DNA of 64,000 bases, taken from NCBI GenBank assembly GCA_964425755.1, contig CAYRNY010000013.1:100021-164020 (forward strand). Direction: 5' to 3'. The stretch is from CAYRNY01 sp964425755. GTDB taxonomy: Bacteria; Chloroflexota; Anaerolineae; Aggregatilineales; Aggregatilineaceae. The position numbers and the translations under genes are program-made. Shown here in pieces: positions 60,962-64,000 of this stretch. The notes under the pieces are model-generated. The model worked only from the letters and a program-made list of their open reading frames with translations, did no database searches and was not told where the DNA came from. Every line of letters begins with the position of its first letter. The stretch's first letter is position 1.

Positions 60962-61899
60962 ACTCACAACACACCTCACCGGCTGATGAAGGAACGGAAT
61001 CCGGCATCATCAGCCTGCAAACCGGCACCGACCAAAGCGCCCAGATCGAGCGTGCGCACGGGCTGTGGTACGTTGCGTTGCGGCGCTTCCTGCGCCACCG
61101 GGTCGGCATATTGGGCCTGGTGATCATCACGGTGCTGGTGGTCATGGCTATTTTTGGGCCATCCCTGGCTCCCTACGATCCGAACAAAATGCACTTTGCA
61201 GACCCTTTCGCTGAACCGAGCGGTACGTACCTGCTGGGGACCGACGACTACGGGCGCGACACGCTGAGCCGCATCATGTACGGCGCGCGCGTGTCATTGA
61301 TGGTCGGCGCGATTGCGGTGTCGCTCGCGGCATCCGTCGGGACCACGTTGGGCATGATCGCGGGCTATTCGCGCCGGCTGATCGACGAGAGCATCATGCG
61401 CCTGATGGACGTGCTGATGGCGTTTCCCACGATTCTGCTGGCGATCGCGATTATGGCGATACTGGGGAAGGGGGTCACCAACGCGATGGTCGCGATCGGC
61501 GTGGTGTATATCCCGATCTTCGCCCGTATCGCGCGTGGCGAAGTGCTGTCGATCAAGAATGAGGAATACGTCCAGGCCGCGCGAGCGCTCGGCGCGCGGG
61601 ACTCCGAAATCCTGCTGCGCCACATGCTGCCCAACATCCTGCCGCCGATCATTGTCGAGATCTCGCTGAGCCTGTCGTTTGCGATCCTGGCGGAAGCGGC
61701 GCTGAGTTTCTTCGGGCTGGGCACGCAGCCGCCCGATCCAAGCTGGGGCCGCATGCTCTCCGAGAGCCGCGACTTCTTCAACCGCTCGATATGGATGGGT
61801 ATCTTCCCCGGCCTGGCGATCATGCTCACGGTGATGGGCTTCAATTTCCTGGGCGACGGCTTGCGCGATGTGCTCGATCCGCGCCTGAAAAACGCCTAG
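60958..61899 (+). CDS. ABC transporter permease, DppC-like
   Basis: 313 residues. A polar N-terminal segment (about 1-40) precedes the first helix; L-G-T-D-D-Y-G-R-D-T-L-S-R and the EAA loop Q-A-A-R-A-L-G-A-R-D are typical of DppC. It completes the permease pair. The operon ends here, against a convergent gene, without DppD/DppF ATPases. Confidence 0.92.
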   Translation: MNSQHTSPADEGTESGIISLQTGTDQSAQIERAHGLWYVALRRFLRHRVGILGLVIITVLVVMAIFGPSLAPYDPNKMHFADPFAEPSGTYLLGTDDYGRDTLSRIMYGARVSLMVGAIAVSLAASVGTTLGMIAGYSRRLIDESIMRLMDVLMAFPTILLAIAIMAILGKGVTNAMVAIGVVYIPIFARIARGEVLSIKNEEYVQAARALGARDSEILLRHMLPNILPPIIVEISLSLSFAILAEAALSFFGLGTQPPDPSWGRMLSESRDFFNRSIWMGIFPGLAIMLTVMGFNFLGDGLRDVLDPRLKNA

Positions 61900-61962
61900 A
61901 GCCGGATTTGAGCACAGCGGCAAGCCTCGTGCCCTGACTGGGCCAGCTTGGGCGAACGTTTT

Positions 61963-63090
61963 TCAGCGCGGCTGGAGCGTCACATCGATGGCGTCGTTTT
62001 GGCCCGCCGAACGGAACATCGCGTCCAGGATCGCGATTGTCGCTTCGGCTTCGGTCAGCCAGGCGTCGTTGTTTGTGTCCCACCGGCGCACCCGGTCGAG
62101 CATGGCGTCCATCTCGCGCCGGTAGTTGTCATCCACGACCAGCGAGTTACCCACGCCGGGATTTTGCAGGTCGCTCCAGGTGTGCCAGCCTGCCTGGTAC
62201 CTCACGGACGGATTGCGCACATATAGACGGTACCAGGCGGGTGTAAGTCCCGCGTGCAAGGTGCCATCCGTGCCGTAAAGCTCGATCCGCCACGCTTCAA
62301 CCCAGGGGTGGGCTTCCCAGCCGGTCACGTCGAAGACCGCGAGCTTGTCGTCGTAGGTCAGCAGCGCGATCCCGCCGTCTTCGTACATCAGGTCACCGAG
62401 CGGCATCTGCACGGTGGCATCCAGCTCGGACAGGGTGTGCGTTTTGAAGCCGTGCGCGGTCACCGTGCGCCCCTGCGGGAGCTTGAGCAGCGTCCCTTTC
62501 ACCGAGCGCGGCACGCCCAGCAGGTGCACGATGATATCGACCATGTGACAGCCATCGGTGAAGACCACGCCACCCATATCCCCCGGCACGCTCTGCCAGA
62601 CTTCCGCCGCCCCGCCGACAGGTGAGGCTGCGTGAAAGCGAGCGAGCGTGATCGCGCCCAGGACATCGGCTTCCAGAATGCGCCGGATGTGATCCACAAC
62701 GGACGAGAAACGCAGCATATAGCCCACCTGGAAGGGGACTTCAACATCCCGCACGGCCTGCACGAGTTCCTGCATTTGTGCCAGGTTCGGCGCGCCCGGC
62801 TTTTCGACCAGCACCGCCTGTTTGCGTTGGAGCGCCGCTTGTACGTAGGCGGGATTGTCGGTATCCCACCCTTCGATGATCACGAAATTGACGCCCGGCT
62901 GGTCCAACAGCGCCGGAAGCGAATCGTAAGCCGTGATGTTGCAGCGCGCCGCCACGCCCGCCGCCAGTGCCGGGTCCGGGTCATAACAGCCGGCAATGCT
63001 GACATCTTCTTGTTCAGCGAGAAGTTGAACGCGTGGGAAAATGTGCGGGTGCGCCAGGCCAACGAAAGCGACGTTAATGGCATGTGTCAT
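61963..63090 (-). CDS. Gfo/Idh/MocA-family oxidoreductase
   Basis: 375 residues. N-terminal Rossmann fold (V-A-F-V-G-L-A-H-P-H, an altered G-x-G-x-x-G) with the family E-K-P motif, K97 in V-E-K-P-G-A-P, then the C-terminal alpha/beta substrate domain (F-T-D-G-C-H-M-V-D-I-I-V-H-L-L-G with the conserved Asp and His). NAD(P)-dependent oxidation or reduction of a sugar or inositol. ATG at 63090 follows GGAG. Followed upstream on the strand by a GntR regulator, which probably controls it. Confidence 0.87.
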   Translation of the reverse strand: MTHAINVAFVGLAHPHIFPRVQLLAEQEDVSIAGCYDPDPALAAGVAARCNITAYDSLPALLDQPGVNFVIIEGWDTDNPAYVQAALQRKQAVLVEKPGAPNLAQMQELVQAVRDVEVPFQVGYMLRFSSVVDHIRRILEADVLGAITLARFHAASPVGGAAEVWQSVPGDMGGVVFTDGCHMVDIIVHLLGVPRSVKGTLLKLPQGRTVTAHGFKTHTLSELDATVQMPLGDLMYEDGGIALLTYDDKLAVFDVTGWEAHPWVEAWRIELYGTDGTLHAGLTPAWYRLYVRNPSVRYQAGWHTWSDLQNPGVGNSLVVDDNYRREMDAMLDRVRRWDTNNDAWLTEAEATIAILDAMFRSAGQNDAIDVTLQPR

Positions 63091-63128
63091 GATTCAGACT
63101 CCAGCAGGACTATAAGCGTTATTGATGG

Positions 63129-63938
63129 TCAGGATAGATTGTGATAATCCGGTGTGATGCACGCCCCTTTGATCTCAAGCGACGGGTGGTTTGAGGTCAG
63201 GTCGGTGCGAAAACGACACATGTCGCCCCGGATGTAGTTTTCGCCAACATGCAGGATCGTGCCGCCGGTCGTGAACGCGATACGCTCCACGTACATCACG
63301 GGGGCGTGGCGCGAGATATGCAAGAAGGATGCCAGCAGCGAATCGGCAGCGGTCGCTTCAAACCGATCGACCGCGCGCAGTACCGGCAGGTGATACTTGT
63401 TTGTGAGCAGACGGTAGAGTGACGTGTCAAACTGCTCGTGTACCAGGTCCGGGCACAGGTTATAGGGCAGGTACGCGACGTTCAGCATCAGCGGTGTCTC
63501 CTTCAAGTGCCGCAGCCGCTTGAGGTGGATCACAGGGTCGCCTTTGGCGAGTTGGAGGCGTTCGGCAAGCTCGTCTGAGGCGTCGATCACCTCGCGGGCG
63601 AGCACCTCGTCGCGCAGGCGCAGCCCGATCGCGTTCAATTGCTCGTAGAAGCTGTACACAATGTCGAGCGGCTGCTCGAGCATCGGAAGCTTGACGAATG
63701 TGCCCCGGCCCTGGATTTTTTCAAGCAATGATTTGCGAACCAGCGTGTCGAGCGCCTGCCGCACGGTGGCCCGGCTGATGTTCGCCAACTCCATCAACTC
63801 GCGCTCAGCAGGGATCCGTTCGCCCGGTTTCCACTCACCGGCACGGATTTTTTCGATAATCAGTTGCTCGAACTGAGTGTGCAGTGGAACCTCGCTTTGA
63901 GGGTCCAGGTGCCACGTTGAAGCTTGATGATCGTTCAT
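63129..63938 (-). CDS. GntR-family regulator (HutC/UTRA subfamily)
   Basis: 269 residues. N-terminal winged helix (about 15-80: K-I-R-A-G-E-W-K-P-G-E-R-I-P-A-E-R-E-L, S-R-A-T-V-R-Q-A-L-D-T-L) and a C-terminal UTRA ligand domain (about 95-260). Effectors of this subfamily are usually sugar phosphates, amino sugars or histidine-pathway compounds. It precedes the Gfo/Idh/MocA gene by 38 nt. Sequence beyond 63938 is non-coding to the window end and should hold its promoter. Confidence 0.9.
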   Translation of the reverse strand: MNDHQASTWHLDPQSEVPLHTQFEQLIIEKIRAGEWKPGERIPAERELMELANISRATVRQALDTLVRKSLLEKIQGRGTFVKLPMLEQPLDIVYSFYEQLNAIGLRLRDEVLAREVIDASDELAERLQLAKGDPVIHLKRLRHLKETPLMLNVAYLPYNLCPDLVHEQFDTSLYRLLTNKYHLPVLRAVDRFEATAADSLLASFLHISRHAPVMYVERIAFTTGGTILHVGENYIRGDMCRFRTDLTSNHPSLEIKGACITPDYHNLS

Positions 63939-64000
63939 GTATCTGCCAATACCTTCGCCAAAAAATGAGGGTATGTAGGGCTTTTGAGGTAGAGTTATTG

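Overview
The window is GC-rich bacterial chromosomal DNA with tight, often overlapping operons. No rRNA, tRNA, insertion sequence, phage gene or CRISPR array was seen. Gene content (tryptophan T-box, narGHJI with separate c-type cytochromes, split LigD, AOR with a MoaD-like partner, LutABC, dispersed GC-rich hairpin repeats) suggests a facultatively anaerobic heterotroph. Chloroflexota, perhaps Anaerolineae, is my best guess, but this is an impression from gene style and not a phylogenetic result.

Layout. 1-90: first codons of an FGGY sugar kinase (minus). 319-5506: three-gene NAD-linked formate dehydrogenase operon (minus). Its catalytic subunit is interrupted by an in-frame TGA exactly at the catalytic Cys/Sec position, so it is read here as a selenoprotein. 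5507-6177: divergent control region with a Trp-specific T-box leader. 6178-11317: trpD-trpC-trpF-GNAT-trpB-trpA. 11351-16611 (minus): glucuronate isomerase, membrane GT2 glycosyltransferase, coiled-coil protein, and LigD polymerase and phosphoesterase domains as separate genes. 17087-18037: AEC permease.

18104-28586: a deoxysugar/lactate module. A minus-strand operon (AOR, class II aldolase, MoaD-like protein, tandem aldolase-like protein, L-fucose isomerase family enzyme) lies beside a DeoR regulator and a plus-strand lutABC operon. Together they suggest deoxysugar to lactaldehyde to lactate to pyruvate.

28652-39079 (minus): respiratory nitrate reductase narGHJI with dihaem cytochrome c, FmdE-like protein, TDT/SLAC1-type channel, a receiver-like protein lacking its phospho-acceptor, a membrane protein and a c-type cytochrome lipoprotein. 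39315-44223 (plus): MgtE behind a structured leader that buries its ribosome binding site, a 74-residue protein, and an NrtB/NrtC-like ABC permease and ATPase. 44262-46831 (minus): NarL/NarX-like two-component system. 46933-50014: a Crp/Fnr regulator followed by three transcription units, each preceded by a CGAC-N4-GTCG palindrome centred about 41.5 bases before a plausible start site; this looks like a small local regulon (ferredoxin-cupin protein, Usp, an unknown 151-residue protein, a membrane protein).

50235-61899 (plus): MFS exporter; an acyl-CoA module (acyl-CoA synthetase, thiolase-fold protein without the nucleophilic Cys, DUF35 OB-fold partner without zinc ligands, acyl-CoA dehydrogenase); IclR regulator; peptide-type ABC binding protein and two permeases without ATPases. 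61963-63938 (minus): Gfo/Idh/MocA oxidoreductase and GntR/UTRA regulator.
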